DNA of 64,000 bases from the NCBI RefSeq assembly GCF_044457565.1, contig NZ_JBITGZ010000010.1, positions 1-64,000 of the forward strand, given 5' to 3'. This document shows positions 47,383 through 55,547 of the stretch, in pieces. The notes under the pieces were generated by a model. The model was not told the DNA's origin and did not search any database. It was given only the letters and a program-made list of their open reading frames with translations. Position numbers and translations under genes: made by a program. Positions within the stretch are counted from its first letter, which is position 1, and the number at the start of each line of letters is the position of its first letter. Source of the stretch: Kitasatospora sp044457565. GTDB taxonomy: Bacteria > Actinomycetota > Actinomycetes > Streptomycetales > Streptomycetaceae.

Positions 47383-48504
47383 CTACCGACCCGCGGCCAC
47401 GCCCTGCGCCGCGGTGCTCGGCAGGGCGGCGCGCTCCCGCGCCACCAGATGGTCCACCACGATCTCGGCGTCCCGGCCGGCGCCGCCGATCAGCATCGAG
47501 CTGAACGCGCGCTGGAAGGCCAGGCCGGTGAAGTACAGCCCCGGCGAGCCCGACACGATGCCGGCCTCCTCCTGCGGCCAGCCGTCCTCCCGGAACACCG
47601 GAAGGTCGATCCAGTCGAAGTTCTGCCGGAACCCGGTGCACCAGACCACGTTCGCCACGTCCAGTACGCGGCCGCCCTCCAGCACCGGCCTGCCGTCCTG
47701 CACCCCGGTCGTCCTGGCGGTGACCCGCTCGACACCGGCCGCGGCCAGGTCTGGGGCCCTGACCCGGAGCAGCGGCCCGCCGTGGGTGCGGATCTCGGGG
47801 CGCAGCTTGCGGCCGATCGGGGTGCGGGTGGTGAGCACGTGGTCGGCCAGTAGCCAGAGCAGCGGGAAGAGGACGCGCATGACACGGGATTCGAGCGGGA
47901 ACGGGATCTGCCCGGTGTCCCGGCCGCACAGCACGGTCGCGTGGCCGCCCGCGGACTCGTACGCGATGTCCGCGCCGGAGTGTGAGGCTCCGACGACGAG
48001 GACGGGCCCGTCGCACAGCTGGGCCTGGTTCCGGTACTCGCTGGAGTGCAGTTGCCGGATGGCGGGGTCGAGCCGGGCGGCGAACCCGGGGACGTACGGG
48101 GTGCGGCCGAAGGTCCCGGTGGCCACGATCACGTTCTCGGCCAGCAGCAGGCCGTCAGCGGTCGTGACCGCGTACCCGTCGCCGTCCCGGGTGACCCGCT
48201 GCACCCGGGTCTCCGTCCGGACCGGCAGCCGGAAGCGTCGCGCGTAGGCCTCCAGGAAGTCGGCGACCTGGTCCTTGCCGGGGAACGACCAGCCGGGCGC
48301 GGGGAAGCGCATGCCGGGCAGGCCGTCGTAGCGGGCCGGACTGTAGAGGCGCAGCGAGTCCCAGTGGCTGCGCCAGTTGTCGCCGATCCGCCGGCCGCCG
48401 TCCAGGATCACGAACTGCCTGTTCTGCCGCGCCAGGTGGTGGCCGGCGCAGAGACCCGCCTGGCCGGCGCCGATGATCACTGTCTCGTGGCGTTCGGTGT
48501 GCAT
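47383..48504 (-). CDS. NAD(P)-binding flavin-dependent monooxygenase (CzcO/FMO-like)
   Basis: A 373-residue flavoprotein. The FAD-binding GAGQAGLCAGHHLARQ lies at residues 12-27, a second Rossmann motif VVGASHSGADIA (NADPH) lies near 173, and ATGTFGRTPYVPG matches the ATG-type linker of this family. The final FTGLAFQRAFSSMLIGG segment completes the FAD site. Class B-like monooxygenases of this kind oxygenate N or S atoms or ketones; the substrate is unknown. GGAGGAG precedes the ATG, which overlaps the stop of the upstream TPR-like gene (TGATG), so the two are coupled. Confidence 0.88.
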   Translation of the reverse strand: MHTERHETVIIGAGQAGLCAGHHLARQNRQFVILDGGRRIGDNWRSHWDSLRLYSPARYDGLPGMRFPAPGWSFPGKDQVADFLEAYARRFRLPVRTETRVQRVTRDGDGYAVTTADGLLLAENVIVATGTFGRTPYVPGFAARLDPAIRQLHSSEYRNQAQLCDGPVLVVGASHSGADIAYESAGGHATVLCGRDTGQIPFPLESRVMRVLFPLLWLLADHVLTTRTPIGRKLRPEIRTHGGPLLRVRAPDLAAAGVERVTARTTGVQDGRPVLEGGRVLDVANVVWCTGFRQNFDWIDLPVFREDGWPQEEAGIVSGSPGLYFTGLAFQRAFSSMLIGGAGRDAEIVVDHLVARERAALPSTAAQGVAAGR

Positions 48505-48815
48505 CACTCCTCCTCCGGCAGGCCGGCCGGGTCGGGCCGGTCCGGGTTTCGCTGGCCACCGGTGCTCGGCGGATCGTCGGTGCTCCGGCGGTCGTCGGGT
48601 GTTCGGCGGCCTTCGAGGAGAGCGATCGTCCGCAGGTACAGCCGCTCGGCCTCGGCGAGGCGGCCGTGCGCGGCGCAGGAGGCTCCCAGAGCCTCAAGCG
48701 CCGGCGCGAGGCGTGGATCGTCGGGGCCGTGGGCGGCTTCGAGGAGCAGGACCAGTCGGCGCAGTCCGCGCTCGGCGGGCGTTCCGCTCGTCGTGGGGCT
48801 TCCGTAGCTGTCCAT
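48504..48815 (-). CDS. Short TPR-like protein coupled to the flavin monooxygenase
   Basis: A 103-residue protein with one to one-and-a-half tetratricopeptide-like helix pairs (LVLLLEAAHGPDDPRLAPALEALGA and AEAERLYLRTIALLEGR, about residues 20-68), then a disordered Asp/Pro/Arg tail ending in PEEE. The helix pattern matches the kinesin-light-chain/Tpr_10 repeats common in actinomycete proteins. The stop overlaps the monooxygenase start. Possibly an adaptor; a remnant of a larger TPR protein is the alternative. Confidence 0.6.
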   Translation of the reverse strand: MDSYGSPTTSGTPAERGLRRLVLLLEAAHGPDDPRLAPALEALGASCAAHGRLAEAERLYLRTIALLEGRRTPDDRRSTDDPPSTGGQRNPDRPDPAGLPEEE

Positions 48816-49009
48816 CGTCGGTTCCCGGTCTCGGTGGCTTCGGAATCGACGCTACGGGGCTGGGTGGCGCACGGCTTCGGGAGATTCATGCACATCGGCC
48901 CCGGACGGCATGGGTCATTGTGCGCAGGAGACGCGCAGGAGCGGGCTGCGGGAAGCGGCGCGTACGGCCCGGATGCCGGCCCGCCCGGTGCGCCGGCGGG
49001 CCGCGGCCG

Positions 49010-50668
49010 TCACCGCGTCAGGCCGTGCTCATAGGCGTAGGCCGCCGCGGCAGTGCGCGAGCCGGCGTCCAGTTTGGTGAGGATGTTGCTGATGTGCCGG
49101 GCGACGGTCTTCTCGCTCAGGACCAGCTCGCGGGCGATGGCCTGATTGCTCTTCCCGGCCGCGACCAGTCGCAGCACCTCCAGCTCGCGCGGGGTGAGGC
49201 CGGCCGGGCCGCCGACGGCCGCCCGGGGCCGGCGGACCAGCCGCTGCGCCCGCGCCCGGTCCGGCTTCGCGCCCAGCCCGGCGAACGTCTGCACCGCCGC
49301 GTCGAGCTCCAGGTCGCCGGTGTCCTCGTCACCGAGTGCCCGGCAGGCCAGGGCCACCAGGACCCGGGCTCGCGCGGCCTCGTACGGGACGTCGAGATCC
49401 CGCCACAGCGTCCAGGACCGCCGCGCGGCCGTCAGGGACGCGGCCCCCGCTCCCTCCGCCAGCTCGACGGCGGCCCGGGCGTAGGCACTACGGGCGTGCA
49501 GGGCGGGCCGGTCGTAGGTCTCGGCGATCGCGGCCAGCTCCGCCGCCGCCTCGCCCGCCGTCTCCCGCGCCGTCTCGCTGTCTCCGGCCTCCAGCACGGC
49601 CTCGACGTAGGCGGGCAGCAGCTGGGCCCTGAGCAGCCGGTCAGCCGTCTCGGCCATGGCTCGGCGCAGCCCGGCGACGGCGGCCTCCGGCTGCTGGCGC
49701 GCCAGGCTGAGCCGGGCCCGGCCCGGCTGGGCGTCGCAGCCGTAGCGGCAGGCCTGGCGGTAGGCCTCCTCGGCGTCCGCCTCGTCGCCGCGCAGCCGGT
49801 GGATCTCTCCGAGCTGGTAGTAGGCCATCCCGGCCAGCATCTCGCCGAAGCCCTGGGTCAGCCGCTCGCACGCGTTCCGCGCCTGGACGGCCGCTCGCGG
49901 CCAGTCGCCCGTCAGCTGGAGGAGCTCCGAGCGGTGGACGAGGCAGAGCCCGGAGTAGCCGCCGGTGAACTGCGGCCGGGCTTCGAGCCAGGCGTCCAGC
50001 GCAGCCGTCCACTCGCGGGCCCGGCGTACCTCCTGGAGCTCCTGGCAGGCGGCGACGACACTGCAGTAGACCCATCCGGTCACCCGCGGTGAGGTCTCGC
50101 CGGCCGTCACGGCGACCATGGCCTCGTCCAGCAGCGCGAGCCCGTCCTCGACGCGGCCCTCCTTGATCCGCACCCGGCCCTGGAGGTGGGCGGCGACGAC
50201 CGCGAGGTCGCGGTCACCGCACCGGTCGGCCGCCTCCAGCGCCCTCGCCGCCGTCGCGTGGGCCGCCGTCCAGTCCCCGTCGTCGAACTGCCGCTCGGCC
50301 TCCGGAATGAGCAGGTAGCCGGCCTCGGCGCACCCCGGGTCCGACTCCGCCAGCCGCGCGGCCCGTGCGAGCCAGCCGCCCGCGTGCGCGAACTCGCCGC
50401 GCATCAGCAGTACTTCGTGCAGCCAGAAGGCGCAGCGGATCGCCTCGCCGATGTCCGCGGCCCCGGCGCGCACGAGGTAGGCGCGCTGGAGGGCGTCCGC
50501 GGCCTCCTCTCCCCTGCCGAGGAGTTGCGCAGCCTCGGCGTACGCCTCCAGGTCGTCGACGCCCAGCGCCGCCAGCCGGTCGCAGGCGGCGAACGTCTCG
50601 TACGCGTCCTGCCACTCCTGCTTGCGATGCGCCGTCCGAGCGGCTGCCAGGGCATCTCGCGTGCCCAT
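49010..50668 (-). CDS. LuxR-family transcriptional regulator with TPR-rich sensor region
   Basis: A 552-residue regulator. Residues 1-470 are helical repeats of TPR type (for example YLVRAGAADIGEA, YYQLGEIHRLRGDEADAEEAYRQA), without the P-loop of MalT/LAL regulators. The C-terminal 60 residues form a LuxR/GerE helix-turn-helix: LTPRELEVLRLVAAGKSNQAIARELV then KTVARHISNILTKL. The ATG at 50668 has GGAGG about 4 bp upstream. Likely activates nearby or distant genes in response to a protein or small-molecule signal; targets not visible. Confidence 0.88.
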   Translation of the reverse strand: MGTRDALAAARTAHRKQEWQDAYETFAACDRLAALGVDDLEAYAEAAQLLGRGEEAADALQRAYLVRAGAADIGEAIRCAFWLHEVLLMRGEFAHAGGWLARAARLAESDPGCAEAGYLLIPEAERQFDDGDWTAAHATAARALEAADRCGDRDLAVVAAHLQGRVRIKEGRVEDGLALLDEAMVAVTAGETSPRVTGWVYCSVVAACQELQEVRRAREWTAALDAWLEARPQFTGGYSGLCLVHRSELLQLTGDWPRAAVQARNACERLTQGFGEMLAGMAYYQLGEIHRLRGDEADAEEAYRQACRYGCDAQPGRARLSLARQQPEAAVAGLRRAMAETADRLLRAQLLPAYVEAVLEAGDSETARETAGEAAAELAAIAETYDRPALHARSAYARAAVELAEGAGAASLTAARRSWTLWRDLDVPYEAARARVLVALACRALGDEDTGDLELDAAVQTFAGLGAKPDRARAQRLVRRPRAAVGGPAGLTPRELEVLRLVAAGKSNQAIARELVLSEKTVARHISNILTKLDAGSRTAAAAYAYEHGLTR

Positions 50669-50811
50669 GACACCTCCGGCCCTGCAAGGAATCCTGCTGA
50701 CTTCCATTACACCGGACAGTCGGCCCGGAGTCGACGTGGCACCACGCTTCGCGGTCGTACCCGTCGGCGCACCGGGCCGAGCTGCCCTGGCCGCAGCCGA
50801 GCACCTCTGCG

Positions 50812-51210
50812 TCAGGGCCGGTCGAACCAGGTGAACGACGCGATCCGCCAGCCCTGCGACGTGCGGACGAACTGGATGGACTTGGTCCCGGCTCCCTCGA
50901 AGGGCTTGCCGTCCAGGATCCCGGACTTGCGGTACTCGCCGAAGCGCGAGGCGATGTCACCCGCGATCTCGGTCCGCTCCGAGGTCTCCCACTCGTTGAA
51001 CTCGACCAGCCGGCCGTCGCTCAGCAGCCGTTGGCGAGGCTCGATGAACTCGTCCACGGTGTAGACCGTGAACTGCGGGCCGGTCATGACGATCACGCCG
51101 CCCGGAACGACCAGCCTGCGGATCCGGGCCACGTCGGCGGCCCGGCCGCCCCGGTTGTCGAAGGCGCCGAAGAACTCGGCGGTCACCACATCGATCTCGA
51201 CCTTGGACAT
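50812..51210 (-). CDS. DUF4440/SnoaL-like small protein
   Basis: A 132-residue alpha+beta-barrel-like protein: helical N-terminus (VTAEFFGAFDNRGGRAADVARIRRLV), then alternating strands (GGVIVMTGPQFTVYTVDEFIEPRQ, IQFVRTSQGWRIASFTWFDRP). This order matches the cone-shaped NTF2/DUF4440 fold used by enzymes and binding proteins. No catalytic residues are certain. Isolated gene. Confidence 0.7.
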   Translation of the reverse strand: MSKVEIDVVTAEFFGAFDNRGGRAADVARIRRLVVPGGVIVMTGPQFTVYTVDEFIEPRQRLLSDGRLVEFNEWETSERTEIAGDIASRFGEYRKSGILDGKPFEGAGTKSIQFVRTSQGWRIASFTWFDRP

Positions 51211-51365
51211 GGCGTGACAGTAACAGCGAAGGACGCCGGACACCGGCGGTCCCGAGAAGCCGCTCAGGGCGGCGGTCGAACTTCCCTGGTGGGACGACCG
51301 CACGCGCCCGTGCCGGCCCGGGCGTTCCCCGGCCGGCACGGGCGCGTATGAAGTCCGTCCGCCCG

Positions 51366-52985
51366 TCAGACGGCCGGGAACAGCTCGGCGTCGGGCTTGA
51401 GGAGCTGACCGGGCTTGGGCGCGGCCTGGTCCACCAGATAGGACGTGACCAGTGCGTTCAGCGCCTTGCTCCGGCCGACCGCGCAGTGCTCGATCGAGTC
51501 GACGGTGACCAGCACGGCGTTGCCCAGCTGGCTCTGCATGCGCTCGGCGAACTTGTACTGGGTGGCCGGATCGAAGAGGTTGCCGATCACCATCACGGGA
51601 GTAGCGGTCTTCTTGTTCCACGGGCCGGCGTACCGCTCCGCGTCACGGGCGGGCGCCGGCCAGCTCGCACACGCCGGCGCGTCGAACGCCTGGTACCGGC
51701 CGAAGGTCGGCGCCTGGAGCTCCCAGGCCCGGGCCAGGTTAGCGAACACCCTCGGGTTCGACGGGTACGGCTTGTCCTGGCAGTTGACCCCGAAGTAGGA
51801 GTCGTCGGCGGTGTACGGCGTGTCCGCCGGGGCCTCCCGCAGCGCCCCCTGGACCGTCCTGGCCAGCACGCTCGCGTCGGCCGGGTTCTGCGGGGCCGTC
51901 AGGCTGGGCGAGGCGGCCTTGGGGTGGATCACCTCGTACAGCGCCTGGAGCGAGGTGGCCAGCGGTGCCAGCCGGCTCTGCGCGTACAGGGCGTTGGCGA
52001 CCTGGCTGGTGAAGCTGCTCAGCGTGACCTGCGAGCCGTCCGCCAGGGCGACCGGGCCGGTGCGCAGGTGGTCGCGGATCGCGTCGAACTTGGCCCGGGT
52101 GTCTCCGTCACCGAAGGCGCAGCGCGGCGCCCCCGCGGCCTTGCAGCGCTTCAGGTACTCGTCCAGGGCGAGTTCGAAGCCGCCCGCGGCCCGCTGCCGG
52201 TCGTACTCCAGGCCGTTGCTCAGCCTCAGCTGCGGGTCGACGTTGCCGTCGACGATCACGGCGCGCACCTTGCCGGGGTACATGTTGGCGTAGGTGGCGC
52301 CGATCAGCGTGCCGTAGGAGAAGCCGGCGAAGGTGAGCTTGGCGTCGCCCACGCCCTGGCGCATGCGGTCGAGGTCACGGACCACGTTCATGGTCGACAT
52401 GTGCTCGATCAGCGGGCCCGCGTGGCTGTTGCAGGAGTCGGTGTAGTCCTCGGTGGCGTCCAGCGTGGTTTCGATCTCCGCCCGGGTGACGGGCACCCCG
52501 GTCATCCGGTTGAACACCGCGTCGGCTTCCTCCTGGGTCCCGAAGCACCTGAGCGGGTTGCTCCGGGCGACACCGCGGGGGTCGAAGCCGATCAGGTCGA
52601 AGCGCTCCTGGACCTGGGGGTCGAACCGGCCGGTGGTCGCCCAGAGGTAGCCGCTGCCGCCCGGGCCACCGGGGTTGAGGAACAGCGAGCCGATCCGCCT
52701 GGCCGGGTCGCCGGCCCGGCGGCGCATCATGGCGATGCCGATCTTCTCGCCCGAGGGGTGGTCGTAGTCGAGCGGCACCGGGTAGACGGCGCAGTCGTAG
52801 ATCTGCGGATCCGGCTTGGAGGGATCGGGGTTGCACGGTGTCCAGACCACCGGCTCGGCCCTCTGCTCGGCGGCCGCCGCGATCTCCGCGGTCGGCGCGG
52901 GAGCCGCCGAGGCCGCGGCGGCGGTACCGGTGACGAGGGCTAACGTACAGGCGAACGCGACCGTCAGATGGGATATGCGGGACAA
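51366..52985 (-). CDS. Secreted Tap-like tripeptidyl aminopeptidase (alpha/beta hydrolase, S33)
   Basis: A 539-residue exported peptidase of the Streptomyces Tap/SlpD type. A signal peptide (residues 1-28, ending ASAAPAP) precedes the alpha/beta-hydrolase fold with oxyanion LNPGGPGGSG, nucleophile GFSYGT, catalytic Asp in NLFDPATQYKFA and His in SIEHCAV, and a TAP-like C-terminal segment. These enzymes trim N-terminal peptides from secreted proteins or peptides. The start is the TTG preceded by GGAGG 5 bp upstream. Monocistronic. Confidence 0.9.
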   Translation of the reverse strand: MSRISHLTVAFACTLALVTGTAAAASAAPAPTAEIAAAAEQRAEPVVWTPCNPDPSKPDPQIYDCAVYPVPLDYDHPSGEKIGIAMMRRRAGDPARRIGSLFLNPGGPGGSGYLWATTGRFDPQVQERFDLIGFDPRGVARSNPLRCFGTQEEADAVFNRMTGVPVTRAEIETTLDATEDYTDSCNSHAGPLIEHMSTMNVVRDLDRMRQGVGDAKLTFAGFSYGTLIGATYANMYPGKVRAVIVDGNVDPQLRLSNGLEYDRQRAAGGFELALDEYLKRCKAAGAPRCAFGDGDTRAKFDAIRDHLRTGPVALADGSQVTLSSFTSQVANALYAQSRLAPLATSLQALYEVIHPKAASPSLTAPQNPADASVLARTVQGALREAPADTPYTADDSYFGVNCQDKPYPSNPRVFANLARAWELQAPTFGRYQAFDAPACASWPAPARDAERYAGPWNKKTATPVMVIGNLFDPATQYKFAERMQSQLGNAVLVTVDSIEHCAVGRSKALNALVTSYLVDQAAPKPGQLLKPDAELFPAV

Positions 52986-53235
52986 GGAACCTCCTCGGTT
53001 GCTGCAGAAGCGGGCTCAGCCTGTCAGTCGGCGATCGTGAGCGGAAGAGCGCGAACGCGCCGTAAATCCTCCGGAGATCGGCCACATCCGGAGCGCAATG
53101 TTCTGTGAATTGACCGGATTTGACGACAGATCACCTGGTGGCACGGTGACCACCGCCGTCGGGCGAACACCCGGGCTCCTACGGGCGGGCGGCCCTCCGC
53201 GACGCCCTCTCCGCCCTCGCCGTGCCCCGCACACA

Positions 53236-53265
53236 CGTCGGCCCGGGCCGTGGCCCGGGCCGACG
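53236..53265 (-). terminator. 14-bp near-loopless hairpin downstream of aldo/keto reductase
   Basis: A perfect 14-bp inverted repeat (53236-53249 with 53252-53265; arms CGTCGGCCCGGGCC) with only 2 bp between arms, 76-105 bp past the reductase stop on its transcribed strand. Probably its terminator. Confidence 0.65.
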
Positions 53266-53340
53266 AGGTGGCGAGGTGGTGGGGTGGTGGGGGTGGCTAG
53301 GCGGTGGGGGTGGCGAGGTGGTGGGGGTGGCGAGGCGGCG
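53266..53340. repeat. G-rich minisatellite beside aldo/keto reductase
   Basis: About 75 bp of imperfect tandem repeats based on GGTGGGGGTGGCGAGGT, with G-runs of 4-5 on the plus strand and C-runs in the reductase transcript. It ends directly at the reductase stop codon. The runs could form G-quadruplexes in single-stranded plus-strand DNA. Confidence 0.85.
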
Positions 53341-54324
53341 TCACCAGCGGTCGTGGACCTGCGGGCGGATCCGGCGGTCGTACAGCTCGCGTACGGCGTC
53401 GAGGGTCGGTCCGGGCAGCGGATCGAGGGCGGCTGCGGCCGCGTTGGCGCGGGCCTGGCCCGGGTTGCGGGCGCCGGGGATCACCGTCGTCACGCCCGGC
53501 TGCTGGACGATCCAGCGCAGCGCGGTCTGCGCCGGGGTGGCGCCCTCGGGGGCGAGGGCGGCGAACTCCGCCGCCGCCTCGACGCCCGTCGTGAAGTCGA
53601 CGCCGGAGAACGTCTCGCCCTGGTCGAAGGCCTCGCCGTGGCGGTTGTACGTGCGGTGGTCGTCCGGGGCGAACGCGGTCTGCGTGGTGTAGCGCCCCGA
53701 GAGCAGCCCGGAGGCGAGCGGGACCCGGGCCAGGATGCCCACCCCGGCCGCCGCGGCGGCCGGCAGCACCTGCTCCAGCGGCTTCAGGCGGAACGCGTTG
53801 AGGATGATCTGCACACTCGCGACGCCGGGCCGGCCGATCGCGGTCATCGCCTCCGCGCAGGTCTCCACACTGACGCCGTACGCGGCGATCCGCTCCTCGG
53901 CGACCAGGACGTCGAGGGCGTCGAACACCTCGCCGGAGGAGTACACCGGGGTCGGCGGGCAGTGCAGCTGCACCAGGTCGAGCCGGTCCGTGCCCAGGTT
54001 GGTCCGTGAACGGTCCGACCAGGAACGGAAGTTCGCGAGGTTGTAGTGCTCCGGCCGCTGCTCGGCCCGGCGGCCGAACTTGGTGGCGACGAACACGCCC
54101 GCGTCCGGACGGCCCCTCAGGTAGCGGCCGATCAGCTGCTCGCTGCGGCCGTCGCCGTACACGTCGGCGGTGTCGAAGAGGGTGACACCGGCCTCGACGG
54201 AGGCGTCCAGGACGGCGAGGGCGTCCTCCTCACGGACGTCACCCCAGTCCGCGCCGAGCTGCCAGGTGCCGAGTCCGACGACGGAGACCGGTCGGCCGGT
54301 GCGGCCGAGTACGCGCTGTTCCAT
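53341..54324 (-). CDS. Aldo/keto reductase
   Basis: A 327-residue NADPH-dependent oxidoreductase with a TIM-barrel fold. The tetrad is visible: Asp in LFDTADVYG, Tyr in the same loop, Lys in VATKFGRR and His in LVQLHCPP. The NADP-binding C-terminal region has the VTTVIPGARNPGQARAN motif of the bacterial YajO/IolS-like subgroup. It reduces carbonyl compounds; substrate unknown. The stop abuts the G-rich repeat. Confidence 0.92.
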   Translation of the reverse strand: MEQRVLGRTGRPVSVVGLGTWQLGADWGDVREEDALAVLDASVEAGVTLFDTADVYGDGRSEQLIGRYLRGRPDAGVFVATKFGRRAEQRPEHYNLANFRSWSDRSRTNLGTDRLDLVQLHCPPTPVYSSGEVFDALDVLVAEERIAAYGVSVETCAEAMTAIGRPGVASVQIILNAFRLKPLEQVLPAAAAAGVGILARVPLASGLLSGRYTTQTAFAPDDHRTYNRHGEAFDQGETFSGVDFTTGVEAAAEFAALAPEGATPAQTALRWIVQQPGVTTVIPGARNPGQARANAAAAALDPLPGPTLDAVRELYDRRIRPQVHDRW

Positions 54325-54641
54325 CCGGCCAGCCTCTCACCCCGGCGCGCCGGGCGGCCCGCACCGAGGCCGCGTGTCCGGCACCCGGCGCCGCCCGGGT
54401 GCCGGCCCGCTCGCGTGGGCCCACCCGCTGCCGGGTCGGGCCCGGCCCGGCACCGGGACCTGTGGCCCGCCGCCGGCTCCGGTACCGGGACATCCGGGCG
54501 CTCCCAAGGCTCGGCGCCCGGGACCGGAACGGGCCGCAGAGACGGCCCGTGCCCCAGGCGTCCGGGACGACGGGTGGCGGTGGAGACCGAGCCCGGTTCA
54601 CCGGGTGACCTCATCGCCATCGCCGACCAAGGGGAGCCGCC
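54325..54641. other. Spacer between aldo/keto reductase and NRPS remnant
   Basis: 317 bp of GC-rich sequence between divergent starts. A GGGGAG ribosome site lies 5 bp before 54642. No promoter, hairpin or further gene is convincing. Confidence 0.55.
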
Positions 54642-55432
54642 ATGTCCGGACAGTCCGTCCTCGCCCGCCACGACACCCGTCGCGCCGTCTGCCTGCCGGA
54701 CCTGCTCCAGCAGCAGGTGTCCGCGCAGCCGGACGCCACGGCCGTGACCGGTGGCGGCGAACGCCTCAGTTACCGGCAGCTCGGGGAGGCCGCCGGTGTG
54801 CTCGGCGCCCAGCTGTACCACCTGGGCGTGCGCGCCGACGACTGCGTCGGCCTGTACGTCGAACCGTCCCTGGAGCTGATGATGGGGGCCTGGGGAATCC
54901 TGTACGCGGGCGCCGCCTACCTGCCGCTGTCCCCGGAGTACCCCGCCGACCGGGTCCGCTACATGATCGAGGACAGCCGGACCCGGGTGATCGTCACCCA
55001 GGAGCACCTGCGGGCCCGGCTGGCCGAGCTGACCCCGCAGGGCACGCTGATCGTCACACCGAACGACGGGCACGACGCACACGGCGGGCCCGGCGAGAGT
55101 GGCCTCGCCGCCGCGCACCCGATCCCGTACCAGAGCCATGGCCCGGGCGGGCCGCCGCCGGCCCCCGCCCCGAGTCGCTGGCGTACGTCATCTACACCTC
55201 CGGCAGCACCGGCCGGCCCAAGGGCGTGATGATCGAGCACCACAGCATCGTGTCCCAGCTGCGCTGGCTGGTCGCCGCCGGACACCTGGGTACCGGTGCC
55301 ACCGTGCTGCAGAAGACGCCGATGAGCTTCGACGCGGCGCAGTGGGAGATCCTGGCGCCCGCCGGCGGCGCGCGGGTCGTCATGGGCGCACCGGGCGTCT
55401 ACCGCGATCCGGAGGCCCTCTCGAACTCGTAG
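54642..55432 (+). pseudogene. Frameshifted and truncated NRPS-type adenylation domain
   Basis: The reading frame starts with a good ribosome site and encodes the N-terminal part of an AMP-binding adenylation domain: SYRQLGEAA (A1-like), a GILYAGAAYLPLSPEYP block (A2) and then, after a frame change near 55150-55180, the intact A3 core YTSGSTGRPKGV and LQKTPMSFDAAQWEI. The first frame runs off into Pro/Arg-rich sequence to 55229; the second ends at a stop at 55432 after PGVYRDPEAL. About half the domain is missing and no thiolation or condensation domain follows, so even with the shift repaired it would be non-functional for peptide synthesis. Confidence 0.85.
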
Positions 55433-55547
55433 GTCTCCGCGACGATCCGCGTGATCCGGCGCCAGCGCGTACCCACTCCTGTCCGTCCCCCACCCGATCG
55501 CTGCCGGATCCGGGTGCCGCGGACCCGGCAGGTCCCGGGGGCCGTGG

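Larger units (their letters stand above)
52986..53340. other. Spacer with hairpin and G-rich minisatellite
   Basis: 355 bp between the peptidase start and the end of the aldo/keto reductase. The right third holds the hairpin (53236-53265) and the G-rich repeat (53266-53340). The left part should hold the peptidase promoter, but none is convincing. Confidence 0.65.

Noticed and set aside
53266..53340. G-rich tandem repeats as a CRISPR array
   Set aside because: Units are contiguous, without unique spacers, and no cas genes are present.
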